This document shows, piece after piece, positions 33,542-40,281 of a stretch of 41,892 nucleotides of DNA. The stretch is from positions 1-41,892 of the forward strand of contig JAAWHK010000013.1 of the NCBI GenBank assembly GCA_022795805.1, read 5' to 3'. The DNA is from Hungatella sp. Lineage in GTDB: Bacteria; Bacillota; Clostridia; Lachnospirales; Lachnospiraceae. The position numbers were made by a program, and so were the translations under genes. Below the pieces are notes generated by a model that did no database searches, was not told the origin of the DNA, and saw only the letters and a program-made list of their open reading frames with translations. Position 1 is the first letter of the stretch; every line of letters begins with the position of its first letter.

Positions 33542-34688
33542 CTTCAAGCACCTCATCCAGGTCATAGACCGTGTTTATCTTTCCCGACAGAACACTGACA
33601 AACGCAGGGTTCTCCGAATATTTCCTGATCAACGTAGGCCTTGAATCGTCGATCTCTGAGCTCATCAGAACGGGTTTCATGGAAAACAGAGAACTTCTGT
33701 ACTCAAATTTGTAGTCATCCAGCATATACTTTCTGGCAAGGTTTTCCATATAGGGAAAGGCCGTGGCAGGCCTGGCGGGACAGTCGTTGCAGTTCCCCAG
33801 ACGAAAGGCCGAACAGTAACCGTCGCTCTTTTCCTGGCACAAAAAAACGGGCACATCCCTGCAGCTTGTGGCATGGGGTGTAAAGGTGACAGATGTAAGG
33901 GAGTGACAGCCTGTCCTGCCAAAAGGCATGATGGAGAAAAAGGGCCCGTCCATAACCGTTAAGCCCACAGAGCTCAGTTTGTCATTAACGTCGCAGAGGA
34001 TAATCTCGCAGAGCTCGTATTTGACGGCGAATTTCTCACCTCCCGCCATGTCAAGAATCTGGTTGGCTCCGGCATAGGCGGCATTGAGCACAAACCGCGA
34101 GGCATACGCGCCCCTGTCCTCTGTACCGATTACATAGACATCTCCCTTGCGGCTCACGCTCTTTATCCTGACTCCAAATTTCATCTCCAGAGTCTTGGGA
34201 TATTCTCCAAGCTCTTTCAGCAGATGTTCTTTCAGAATCGCGGCATCGTAGGTGTACTCCCTGGTTCTGAAGGCCCCGTCGCACATGCCCTCTTTAAAGT
34301 AATTCCCCGGATGAAGCTCTTCACAGGGGATATGCGCGGCCCTGCAGAATTCTTTAAACTGCCTGCTGTCAGACCAGGAATATTTGCTTGACGTAGCATA
34401 GATTTGATCAAATTCCCTGTTAATGCAAAAGCCGTAGTCGCGGTTGAACCGCTCGAAGTAGCCTGCCGATTTCATGGCGGTGGAGATGGAACGTGGATAG
34501 TGATAACCCTGGTGGACTCTCGCCTGGTTGATGTAGGTCGCCCTGCGAAAGGGCGCCGGGTCGCATTCAAGCACCAGCACCCGCTGTCCTCTTCTGCAGC
34601 AGAAAAGAGCGGCGTACAGGCCATACAGACCCGCACCGATTATTATCCTGTCGTATGTATCCACTGACAACGCTTCCTGAATGATCAT
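33531..34688 (-). CDS. FAD-dependent oxidoreductase (DAO-like) of a surface-glycan operon
   Basis: A 385-residue flavoprotein. The dinucleotide loop 'DRIIIGAGLYGLYAALFCCR' and 'RVLVLECDPAPFRRATYINQ' mark the FAD domain; 'RVHQGYHYPRSISTAMKSA' follows, a stretch found in DAO-fold oxidoreductases of polysaccharide loci. A C-terminal region has 'LFSMKPVLMSSEIDDSRPTL'. A cysteine cluster ('GNCNDCPARP', about residues 298-307) is noticeable. The ATG at 34688 overlaps the stop of the 56-residue upstream gene as ATGA. It probably oxidises a sugar or cyclitol hydroxyl, feeding the epimerase- and isomerase-like enzymes downstream. The actual substrate is unknown. Confidence 0.85.
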   Translation of the reverse strand: MIIQEALSVDTYDRIIIGAGLYGLYAALFCCRRGQRVLVLECDPAPFRRATYINQARVHQGYHYPRSISTAMKSAGYFERFNRDYGFCINREFDQIYATSSKYSWSDSRQFKEFCRAAHIPCEELHPGNYFKEGMCDGAFRTREYTYDAAILKEHLLKELGEYPKTLEMKFGVRIKSVSRKGDVYVIGTEDRGAYASRFVLNAAYAGANQILDMAGGEKFAVKYELCEIILCDVNDKLSSVGLTVMDGPFFSIMPFGRTGCHSLTSVTFTPHATSCRDVPVFLCQEKSDGYCSAFRLGNCNDCPARPATAFPYMENLARKYMLDDYKFEYRSSLFSMKPVLMSSEIDDSRPTLIRKYSENPAFVSVLSGKINTVYDLDEVLEDGG

Positions 34689-34855
34689 GCCTTCTGCCTT
34701 GGAAGCTTTCGGGACGCTCCCTCACCAGCCATCTGTTTTTGCAGCAAACAATGGATCCATCCCTTTAAGTAGAAATAATCATCCGGGCTGCAGTTCCTGA
34801 TTGCATTCAATTTTAATGCCGTATCTTTAATATCTTCCGCTTTTTGCGCGTTCAT
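34685..34855 (-). CDS. Small 56-residue two-helix protein, candidate antirepressor
   Basis: A 57-codon frame, ATG at 34855 with GAGGAGAGACACAAA upstream and a stop overlapping the oxidoreductase start (ATGA). It lies 27 bases behind a consensus promoter, so it should be well translated. The peptide reads as two amphipathic helices (about residues 3-20 and 25-42, 'DDYFYLKGWIHCLLQKQ') and a basic tail. Its second half resembles the C-terminus of the divergent XRE repressor: 'SPDDYFYLKGWIHCLL' beside 'NNEDQELVKKLINSLA'. That is the size and logic of SinI beside SinR. An antirepressor role is inference; it could also be a structural or phage-derived small protein. Confidence 0.72.
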   Translation of the reverse strand: MNAQKAEDIKDTALKLNAIRNCSPDDYFYLKGWIHCLLQKQMAGEGASRKLPRQKA

Positions 34856-34879
34856 TTTGTGTCTCTCCTCTCTGTTTTC

Positions 34880-34953
34880 ATTGAAATCAATATACCATTC
34901 TTTGAAAACATTGTCAAGAATATTCAGAATTCTTTGTTTACTTTGAAATCAAA
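34880..34953. promoter_or_regulatory. Three operator-like sites (TTGA-N2-TCAA) of the divergent switch
   Basis: O1 is ATTGAAATCAAT (34880-34891), O3 is TTTGAAATCAAA (34942-34953), both perfect 5-bp inverted repeats around AA. O2 at 34901-34912, TTTGAAAACATT, keeps one half. Centre distances are 21 and 41 bases, close to two and four helical turns. O1 overlaps the -10 box and start of the leftward promoter, O2 fills its spacer, and O3 lies in the spacer of the rightward promoter. Confidence 0.7.
34889..34917 (-). promoter_or_regulatory. Consensus promoter of the glycan operon
   Basis: On the minus strand a perfect TTGACA (34912-34917) and TATATT (34889-34894) are 17 bases apart, with transcription starting near 34882. 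It drives the small protein gene and, by the overlaps that follow, probably all genes to 26455. Confidence 0.85.
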
Positions 34954-34965
34954 TTGTGCTATAGT
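34937..34965 (+). promoter_or_regulatory. Promoter of the XRE repressor gene
   Basis: TTTACT (34937-34942) and TATAGT (34960-34965) are 17 bases apart; the message would begin near 34972, next to the GGAGG of the XRE gene, leaving a very short leader. The O3 operator fills the spacer, suggesting autoregulation. Confidence 0.75.
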
Positions 34966-34985
34966 GCTTTCATGGAGGTGAAAAC

Positions 34986-35330
34986 ATGAATATCCATGAA
35001 AGGCTAAAATTTCTGCGGGATCAGCTTAACCTAACTACTCGTGCTTTTGGTTCCGCCATCAGTATGTCCGGCGGGGCTATTACAAATATGGAAAAAGGGA
35101 CACGGAACATAACCGACCGTACCATTCGTGACATATGCCGTGAATACAACGTAAATCCGGACTGGCTTATCAATGGCAGTGAACCAATATTCGGAGACGT
35201 AACCGATGAACTGGACATTGATGATGACGTGAGACAGCTTACCAAGCAATATAGTTTGCTGAATAATGAAGACCAGGAACTTGTTAAAAAGCTGATCAAT
35301 TCACTGGCTAAAAAAGCGGAGGGCCAGTGA
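34986..35330 (+). CDS. XRE-family (CI/SinR-like) repressor
   Basis: A 114-residue protein starting at 34986 after GGAGGTGAAAAC. The N-terminal helix-turn-helix ('IHERLKFLRDQLNLTTRAFG', 'SMSGGAITNMEKGTRNITDR', 'CREYNVNPDWLINGSEPIF') is of the phage CI type common in clostridia. An acidic linker then leads to a C-terminal helical pair ('VRQLTKQYSLLNNEDQELVK', 'KLINSLAKK') that would form the dimer interface. Divergent consensus promoters and TTGA-N2-TCAA operators in the 130-base gap point to control of itself and of the glycan operon. A controller role for the nearby restriction system is possible but less likely, because another gene lies between. Confidence 0.92.
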   Translation: MNIHERLKFLRDQLNLTTRAFGSAISMSGGAITNMEKGTRNITDRTIRDICREYNVNPDWLINGSEPIFGDVTDELDIDDDVRQLTKQYSLLNNEDQELVKKLINSLAKKAEGQ

Positions 35331-35340
35331 GAATATTTTT
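35301..35340 (+). terminator. Terminator of the XRE gene
   Basis: TCACTGGC (35301-35308) and GCCAGTGA (35323-35330) pair perfectly across the last codons and stop of the gene, followed by GAATATTTTT and further T-runs. Confidence 0.7.
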
Positions 35341-35377
35341 CTGCCGCGTTTTTTTGTCTTCCCTTTTTTTTTTCTTG

Positions 35378-35386
35378 TGATATAAT
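35378..35386 (+). promoter_or_regulatory. Extended -10 promoter of the NusG-II gene
   Basis: TGATATAAT (35378-35386) is a perfect extended -10 element; no clear -35 box is present in the T-rich stretch upstream. Transcription would begin near 35393, with a short ACGCA / TGCGT hairpin at 35394-35407 at the start of the message. Confidence 0.6.
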
Positions 35387-35449
35387 AAGAAGCACGCATC
35401 AGTGCGTTTTATCTGAAACAAAATGATTTCAACACAAGGAGCCACACAC

Positions 35450-35806
35450 ATGAAAGACAAATCAGCCATCCGCGACATGATTCTGGCCGCTGCTATCCTT
35501 ATCATAGCCGCCGCTTTTTACATCGGCAACCGCATTATAAACCGCACTCCCGCCGTGATCGTGGAAGTGACCGTAGACGGGGTCATATCCCAGCAGCTGG
35601 ATTTAAGAAAAGACGGCCAATTCGTCATCGAAGGGTTTAATAACGGCAGTAATACCCTTGTCATTGAAAACGGGGAGGCCTGGATCTCAGACGCCACCTG
35701 CCCGGACAGGGTCTGCATCCACCAGGGCAAGATCAGCCGCTCAGGCGAGATGATCGTCTGTCTCCCCAACCTGATGATCGCCAAGATCGTGGGGGAGGAA
35801 GAGTGA
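35450..35806 (+). CDS. NusG domain II-containing membrane-anchored protein
   Basis: The ATG at 35450 (118 residues) follows ACAAGGAGCCACACAC; an earlier ATG at 35423 lacks a site. One N-terminal membrane anchor (about residues 10-28) is followed by an extracytoplasmic beta-barrel with 'AVIVEVTVDGVISQQLDL', 'IENGEAWISDATCPDRVCIH' and 'GEMIVCLPNLMIAKIVG'. The paired cysteines C-P-D-R-V-C are typical of stand-alone NusG domain II proteins. These occur in Clostridia beside FMN-binding and Gx transporter genes and are thought to act in extracytoplasmic redox, but the reaction is unknown. Here those partners lie about 11 kb away on the other side of the glycan operon. Confidence 0.9.
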   Translation: MKDKSAIRDMILAAAILIIAAAFYIGNRIINRTPAVIVEVTVDGVISQQLDLRKDGQFVIEGFNNGSNTLVIENGEAWISDATCPDRVCIHQGKISRSGEMIVCLPNLMIAKIVGEEE

Positions 35807-35848
35807 ATGTATTTGTGAGATTCCCCCTAGAAAGAGAGGATGCAAATT

Positions 35849-36685
35849 ATGCGGAAAAATCGTCTCGTTGCGCCTGTTGTAAAATGGGTTGGCGGTAAAC
35901 GACAACTTTTAGATGATTTAACACCATTATTTCCAAAACGGGTTGCCTCTTATTGTGAACCATTCTTAGGCGGAGGTGCCGTTTTATTTAAGTTACAGCC
36001 TAATATTGCATATGTTAATGATATTAATTCTGAGCTCATTCAAATGTATGAGGTTATTCGGGATAATGTTGATGAACTGATTATCGCTTTAGGTGAGCAT
36101 CCAAATGAAGCAGATCATTTTTATAGTGTTCGGGATTGGGATAGAGATAAGGAACAGTATAGACGATTGACCAAAGTGCAGAGAGCCGCGCGTATTATTT
36201 ACTTGAACAAAACGTGTTATAACGGTCTTTTCAGAGTAAATAATGCCGGAGAGTTTAACACTCCCTATGGACACTACAAAAATCCCAATATTGTAAATGC
36301 TCCTACGTTAAAAGCTGTCAGTGCTTACTTTCAGAAAGCACAAGTGGCTTTTAGCAGTGTTGATTATGCCCAAGTGCTGGCCAATGTAGCAAAAGGAACT
36401 TTTGTCTATCTGGATCCGCCATATGATCCCGTTTCTGATACAGCTAATTTTACGGGCTATGCAAAGGGCGGCTTTGACCGCTCAGAACAAATCCGTCTGC
36501 GGCAATGCTGTGACGAACTCAATCGGCGTGGAATCAAATTTATGCTTTCAAATTCTGCAACGGATTTTATCAAAGAACAATTCGCTGCTTATAATATTAC
36601 CATAGTAAAAGCAAAACGTGCTATTAACTCTAACGCTGCAAAGCGCGGTCAAGTGGATGAAGTGGTGGTAAGAAATTATGAGTGA
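35849..36685 (+). CDS. DNA adenine methyltransferase (D12 class, DpnM-like) of a type II RM system
   Basis: A 278-residue N6-adenine methylase. 'APVVKWVGGKRQLLDDLTPL' is the N-terminal cofactor region, 'YCEPFLGGGAVLFKL' the F-x-G-G motif, 'LNKTCYNGLFRVNNAGEFN' and 'TPYGHYKNP' the D12-family middle, and 'FVYLDPPYDPVSDTANF' contains the catalytic D-P-P-Y. The order and spacing resemble M.DpnII/M.MboI, so methylation of GATC is likely but not proven. The start at 35849 has AGAGAGG upstream; an ATG at 35840 abuts that site. It overlaps the endonuclease gene by eight bases. Base composition is much richer in A and T than the neighbours, a sign of transfer. Confidence 0.93.
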   Translation: MRKNRLVAPVVKWVGGKRQLLDDLTPLFPKRVASYCEPFLGGGAVLFKLQPNIAYVNDINSELIQMYEVIRDNVDELIIALGEHPNEADHFYSVRDWDRDKEQYRRLTKVQRAARIIYLNKTCYNGLFRVNNAGEFNTPYGHYKNPNIVNAPTLKAVSAYFQKAQVAFSSVDYAQVLANVAKGTFVYLDPPYDPVSDTANFTGYAKGGFDRSEQIRLRQCCDELNRRGIKFMLSNSATDFIKEQFAAYNITIVKAKRAINSNAAKRGQVDEVVVRNYE

Positions 36686-37973
36686 GCCGCCAAAAAGCCA
36701 AAACGACAAAGCATGGGAAGCCTTGTTTGAAAAGTATGATATTCTGCCGCAGATTGAATCAGATGGAAAATTTATTATCTCTGCGTCTCAAATAAAAGAA
36801 TATCGTGAACCCCGATTGATGGCAAAGTTTGATCACAACGTCAATCTGCCGCAGATTTTTGCCAAGAACGGCCTTGCTATCTTGCCCATTTCCCGCGGAG
36901 ATTACATTATTTCTCATTTTAAGGCTTATCAGCCATTTGAAATGCCGGATAAATCCATTACTCATGCTTCTTTACCGACTGCCCTTCAAAGCCTTGATGC
37001 AAATAACATTCCAAGTGAGGCTATCGCCATAAATTGTGCTTTGGCTTCAGGTATGCTCACAGATTTTTTAGAGGAAGATATCCTTTATTCTACTGTATCA
37101 GGACGTATGGGATCAGGACGATTTGATTTTAGTATTCAGAACTCCTGTACAAAAACTCCCACATCCGTTTCAGTGAACAATTCTCAAATTGAAATAGATG
37201 CCGCTTTTGAAGGTGTTCACAGCCTTTCCTTGATCGAAGCCAAACGGGATTTATCGGAAGATTTTCTTGTACGGCAGTTATATTATCCGTATCGAGTATG
37301 GCGCGATCGTGTTACAAAGAAGGTTAAACCGATCTTTCTTGTTTATTCCAACGGAATATTTAGCTTGTATGAGTACGAATTTCAAAATCCTGATTCCTAT
37401 AATTCACTGGTGCTTGTAAAGCACAAAAATTATTCGATTGAAGATACAGCAATAGAGCTTTCGGATCTGCAACATGTTGCCTTTCGTACAAAAACTGTTG
37501 CTGAACCAAATATCTCTTTTCCACAAGCAAATAGTTTTGAGCGGGTTATCAATATATGCGAATTACTAAATGCTCAGGAATTGAGTCGTGAACAAGTTAC
37601 AGAAGAATATGCGTTTGATATTCGGCAAACAAATTATTATACGGATGCTGCAAGATACCTGGGACTGCTTGAAAAACATTATGAAGATGGTCGTAAACCA
37701 ATATATTCCTTAAGTGCATCGGGCAAACGTATCATGAATTTAAATTATAAACAACGGCAGCTGGCATTTTGCGAAGCCATTTTGCAGCATCGTGCTTTTA
37801 AAGAAACATTCAATCATTGTATGGAAATGGGCTCGATGCCCGATACGTCAGCAATTGTTGCTATTATGCTGGAATCTAATCTTTATAAGGTTGAATGCAT
37901 GAGCACATATGTACGGCGTTCCTCTACAATCAGTGGTTGGATAAATTGGATGCTGGGATTAATAGAGGCGTAA
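36678..37973 (+). CDS. Type II restriction endonuclease, PD-(D/E)XK type
   Basis: A 431-residue protein whose ATG lies inside the end of the methylase gene. The nuclease core is 'SQIEIDAAFEGVHSLSLIEA' followed by K-R-D: an acidic residue, then E-A-K, the D-(x)n-E-x-K arrangement of PD-(D/E)XK enzymes, near residues 172-195. A helical 'QLYYPYRVWRDRVTKKVKPI' follows. The C-terminal 130 residues contain a winged-helix-like part ('YTDAARYLGLLEKHYEDG', 'PIYSLSASGKRIMNL') that may recognise DNA. The site should be that of the cognate methylase. Low GC like its partner. The pair has no convincing promoter of its own and may be read from the NusG-II promoter. Confidence 0.88.
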   Translation: MSEPPKSQNDKAWEALFEKYDILPQIESDGKFIISASQIKEYREPRLMAKFDHNVNLPQIFAKNGLAILPISRGDYIISHFKAYQPFEMPDKSITHASLPTALQSLDANNIPSEAIAINCALASGMLTDFLEEDILYSTVSGRMGSGRFDFSIQNSCTKTPTSVSVNNSQIEIDAAFEGVHSLSLIEAKRDLSEDFLVRQLYYPYRVWRDRVTKKVKPIFLVYSNGIFSLYEYEFQNPDSYNSLVLVKHKNYSIEDTAIELSDLQHVAFRTKTVAEPNISFPQANSFERVINICELLNAQELSREQVTEEYAFDIRQTNYYTDAARYLGLLEKHYEDGRKPIYSLSASGKRIMNLNYKQRQLAFCEAILQHRAFKETFNHCMEMGSMPDTSAIVAIMLESNLYKVECMSTYVRRSSTISGWINWMLGLIEA

Positions 37974-38050
37974 ATGACGGACAGGCAGTCATTCACGCCC
38001 TTAACCAGCAGTCAGAAAGGCGAACAGACCCTCACAGCCTGTTCGCCTTT
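37967..38050. terminator. Two tandem hairpins between the RM pair and the Rnf operon
   Basis: GGCGTAAATGA (37967-37977) / TCATTCACGCC (37989-37999) covers the endonuclease stop codon. AAAGGCGAACAG (38016-38027) / CTGTTCGCCTTT (38039-38050) is a perfect 12-bp stem that ends both the rightward RM transcript and the leftward rnf transcript. Confidence 0.85.
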
Positions 38051-38079
38051 CACTTTCATTATCAATCCCTGTTTCCTTC

Positions 38080-38865
38080 TTACAGAATCACCTTCACAGG
38101 ACACTTCTGAGCACACTTTCCGCAGTTGGTACATTTCTCGTAGTCGATTACCGCCACATTATTGTCCATATGGATGGCGTCAAACTCGCACTGCTTCGTA
38201 CACAGAGTACATCCGATACATCCGCTGTCGCACTTGGCCTTCACGTCCTTGCCCTTGTCGTGGGAGGAGCACTGCACCAGATGCTTCGCATCGTAGGGCA
38301 CCAGCTCAATCAGATGGTTGGGACATGTCTGCACGCACTTTCCGCAGGCCACACACTTCTCCTTATCCACCACAGCCACGCCGTCCACCACGTGGATGGC
38401 GTCAAACTCGCAGGCCTTCACACAGGATCCGTACCCCATACACCCGTAGACACAGGCTTTCTCACCGCCGCCCGGTACTACAGACACCTTGCGGCAGTCG
38501 TCCATGCCGAAATAGTTGTACTGAACCCTGGTTTTGTCGCAGGTTCCCTTACATTTGACGAAGGCCACCTTCTTAACCGCCGCGCCGCTCTCCACACCCA
38601 TAATGGCCGCGATCTTGTCGGCCACGGCAGGGCCTCCCACAGGACAGCCGCTTACAGGCGCGCATCCCGCGGCGATGGCGTTGGCCAGGCCGTCGCATCC
38701 CGGGAATCCGCAGCCGCCGCAGTTGTTGCCCGGCAGCTCCGCCCGGACTAAAATCTCTCTCTCATCAACTTCTACTTTAAATTTCTCACTGGCAATCCCC
38801 AGCAGTACACCGATAATGATACCGATAGCACCGATGACGCCGGCTGCCATAAGCAAACCCATCAT
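38080..38865 (-). CDS. rnfB: Rnf complex ferredoxin-like subunit RnfB
   Basis: The 261-residue subunit has an N-terminal membrane segment, then a CNCGGCG-type cluster site ('NNCGGCGFPGCDGLANAIA', 'CAPVSGCPVGGPAVADKIA'). Several 4Fe-4S ferredoxin motifs follow: 'CVYGCMGYGSCVKAC', 'CVACGKCVQTCPNHL', 'CIGCTLCTKQCEFDA' and 'CTNCGKCAQKCP'. RnfB takes electrons from reduced ferredoxin on the cytoplasmic side. The ATG at 38865 follows GAGGAGGCAGCGTAAT. It is the last gene of the rnfCDGEAB order usual in Clostridia, and a 12-bp hairpin terminator lies just downstream. Confidence 0.97.
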   Translation of the reverse strand: MMGLLMAAGVIGAIGIIIGVLLGIASEKFKVEVDEREILVRAELPGNNCGGCGFPGCDGLANAIAAGCAPVSGCPVGGPAVADKIAAIMGVESGAAVKKVAFVKCKGTCDKTRVQYNYFGMDDCRKVSVVPGGGEKACVYGCMGYGSCVKACEFDAIHVVDGVAVVDKEKCVACGKCVQTCPNHLIELVPYDAKHLVQCSSHDKGKDVKAKCDSGCIGCTLCTKQCEFDAIHMDNNVAVIDYEKCTNCGKCAQKCPVKVIL

Positions 38866-38885
38866 ATTACGCTGCCTCCTCTTTC

Positions 38886-39461
38886 CTAGATCAGCCCGGC
38901 AAATCCCATAAACGCAATGGCCATCAGGCCTGATGTGATCAGGACGATGGGGGATCCTTTAAAATTAACCGGAATATCATTATCCTCAATACTCTCACGA
39001 ATACTTGCCAGAAGCACAATGGCAAGCGTAAAGCCTATGGCTGTTCCCAGACCGTTAAAAATACTGAACAGGATGCCGTATGACTTCTGAACATTGGTCA
39101 GGGCAGCACCCAGAACCGCGCAGTTGGTGGTGATCAGAGGCAGGAACACGCCCAGCGCCTGATAAAGGGACGGCATACTCTTCTTTAAGAACATCTCCAC
39201 AAACTGAACCAGCGCTGCAATGACCAGAATAAACGCGATGGTCTGCAGGTAGGTGATATTAAGAGGCACCAGAACAAACTTATAGATCAGGCTGGTCACA
39301 AAGCTGGCCAGCGTGATTACGAAAATAACCGCCGCACCCATTCCTGCCGCAGTGTCCGTCTTCTTGGACACGCCCAGGAAGGGACACAGGCCCTGGAACT
39401 GGCTTAAAATAATGTTATTGACCAGAGCAGCGCCTACAACTATTAAAATCAGCTCTTTCAT
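38886..39461 (-). CDS. rnfA: Rnf complex membrane subunit RnfA
   Basis: A 191-residue protein with six membrane segments and the diagnostic 'NNIILSQFQGLCPFLGVSKK' and 'PLITTNCAVLGAALTN' stretches, the two inverted half-repeats of RnfA/RnfE whose cysteines hold an intramembrane 2Fe-2S cluster. It carries electrons across the membrane in the ferredoxin:NAD+ oxidoreductase, which pumps Na+ or H+. It lies 17 bases after rnfE and 20 bases before rnfB. Confidence 0.97.
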   Translation of the reverse strand: MKELILIVVGAALVNNIILSQFQGLCPFLGVSKKTDTAAGMGAAVIFVITLASFVTSLIYKFVLVPLNITYLQTIAFILVIAALVQFVEMFLKKSMPSLYQALGVFLPLITTNCAVLGAALTNVQKSYGILFSIFNGLGTAIGFTLAIVLLASIRESIEDNDIPVNFKGSPIVLITSGLMAIAFMGFAGLI

Positions 39462-39477
39462 CTTCTACGCTCCTCCT

Positions 39478-40269
39478 TTAACTCTCTTTTTTGTCCAGTT
39501 TCGCAGACAGCTCAGCCTGTTTCTGTGCCACGCTGGCCTTCTTTGCCGCCAGAGCATCCTCCTCGGCCTGAAGCCTTCTGGTCTCCAGCGTCGCATGGTT
39601 GGCCATGCAGGCGGAACCCGTGCAGTGGCTGCAGTTCCCTCCGCAGGCCAGGACAGACCCTTCCGCCGCGCCGTTGGTGGCTGAAGGCATCTTAAACTTA
39701 TTCTGCAGCGCCGTCAGGCCTGCCAGCACGAAAAACGCGCCGGGAGCCAGTCCGAAGATGGAGATCTTATACGCCTCCGGAATAATGGTCAGCCCAAACA
39801 CCGTGCCTGCACCCAGAAGCTCGCGGAAAACGGCGATGCAGGTCAGTCCCAGGGTAAAGCCCAGACCCATACCGATGCCGTCAAAAGCCGACTCCAGAGG
39901 ACCGTTCTTGGCCGCATATGCCTCGGCACGCCCCAGGATAATACAGTTAACCACGATCAGCGGGATAAAAATACCGAGAGATTTATCCAGGCTGGGAAGA
40001 AACGCCTTAAGGAGCAGCTGCACGATGGTTACCAGGGACGCCACAATCACGATGTACGCCGGGATGCGCACCCTGTCGGGAATAATCTTCCGCAGAGCGG
40101 AGATAATAAGGTTAGAAAAAATCAGCACGGCAGTCGTGGTGAGTCCCATGCCCACGCCGTTGACGGCGGTGGTGGTCGTAGCCAGAGTCGGGCACATGCC
40201 TAACATCAGGACGAAGGTTGGGTTCTCTTTGATAATGCCGTTGTACAAACGTTCCATACATTTATTCAT
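39478..40269 (-). CDS. rnfE: Rnf complex membrane subunit RnfE with a Cys-rich C-terminal extension
   Basis: The ATG at 40269 (263 residues) follows GGAGGTGGGAAGC; a GTG at 40278 is less likely. The first 200 residues are canonical: 'GIIKENPTFVLMLGMCPTLA', 'PLIVVNCIILGRAEAYAAKN' and six membrane segments related to RnfA. Beyond them comes an extension of about 60 residues starting with 'LACGGNCSHCTGSACMANH' and ending in a charged helix ('LQAEEDALAAKKASVAQKQ'). The four closely spaced cysteines could bind a metal or an iron-sulfur cluster. The extension is not part of the well-studied proteobacterial subunit. Role inferred, subunit identity secure. Confidence 0.96.
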   Translation of the reverse strand: MNKCMERLYNGIIKENPTFVLMLGMCPTLATTTTAVNGVGMGLTTTAVLIFSNLIISALRKIIPDRVRIPAYIVIVASLVTIVQLLLKAFLPSLDKSLGIFIPLIVVNCIILGRAEAYAAKNGPLESAFDGIGMGLGFTLGLTCIAVFRELLGAGTVFGLTIIPEAYKISIFGLAPGAFFVLAGLTALQNKFKMPSATNGAAEGSVLACGGNCSHCTGSACMANHATLETRRLQAEEDALAAKKASVAQKQAELSAKLDKKES

Positions 40270-40281
40270 GCTTCCCACCTC

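Noticed and set aside
34986-35330. Controller (C) protein of the restriction system
   Set aside because: The NusG-II gene with its own promoter and a terminator lie between it and the methylase, and its operators sit on the opposite side facing the glycan operon.
35807-38080. Integrase, transposase or attachment-site repeats around the restriction genes
   Set aside because: No such gene or matching direct repeats could be found at the edges, so a specific mobile element cannot be called.
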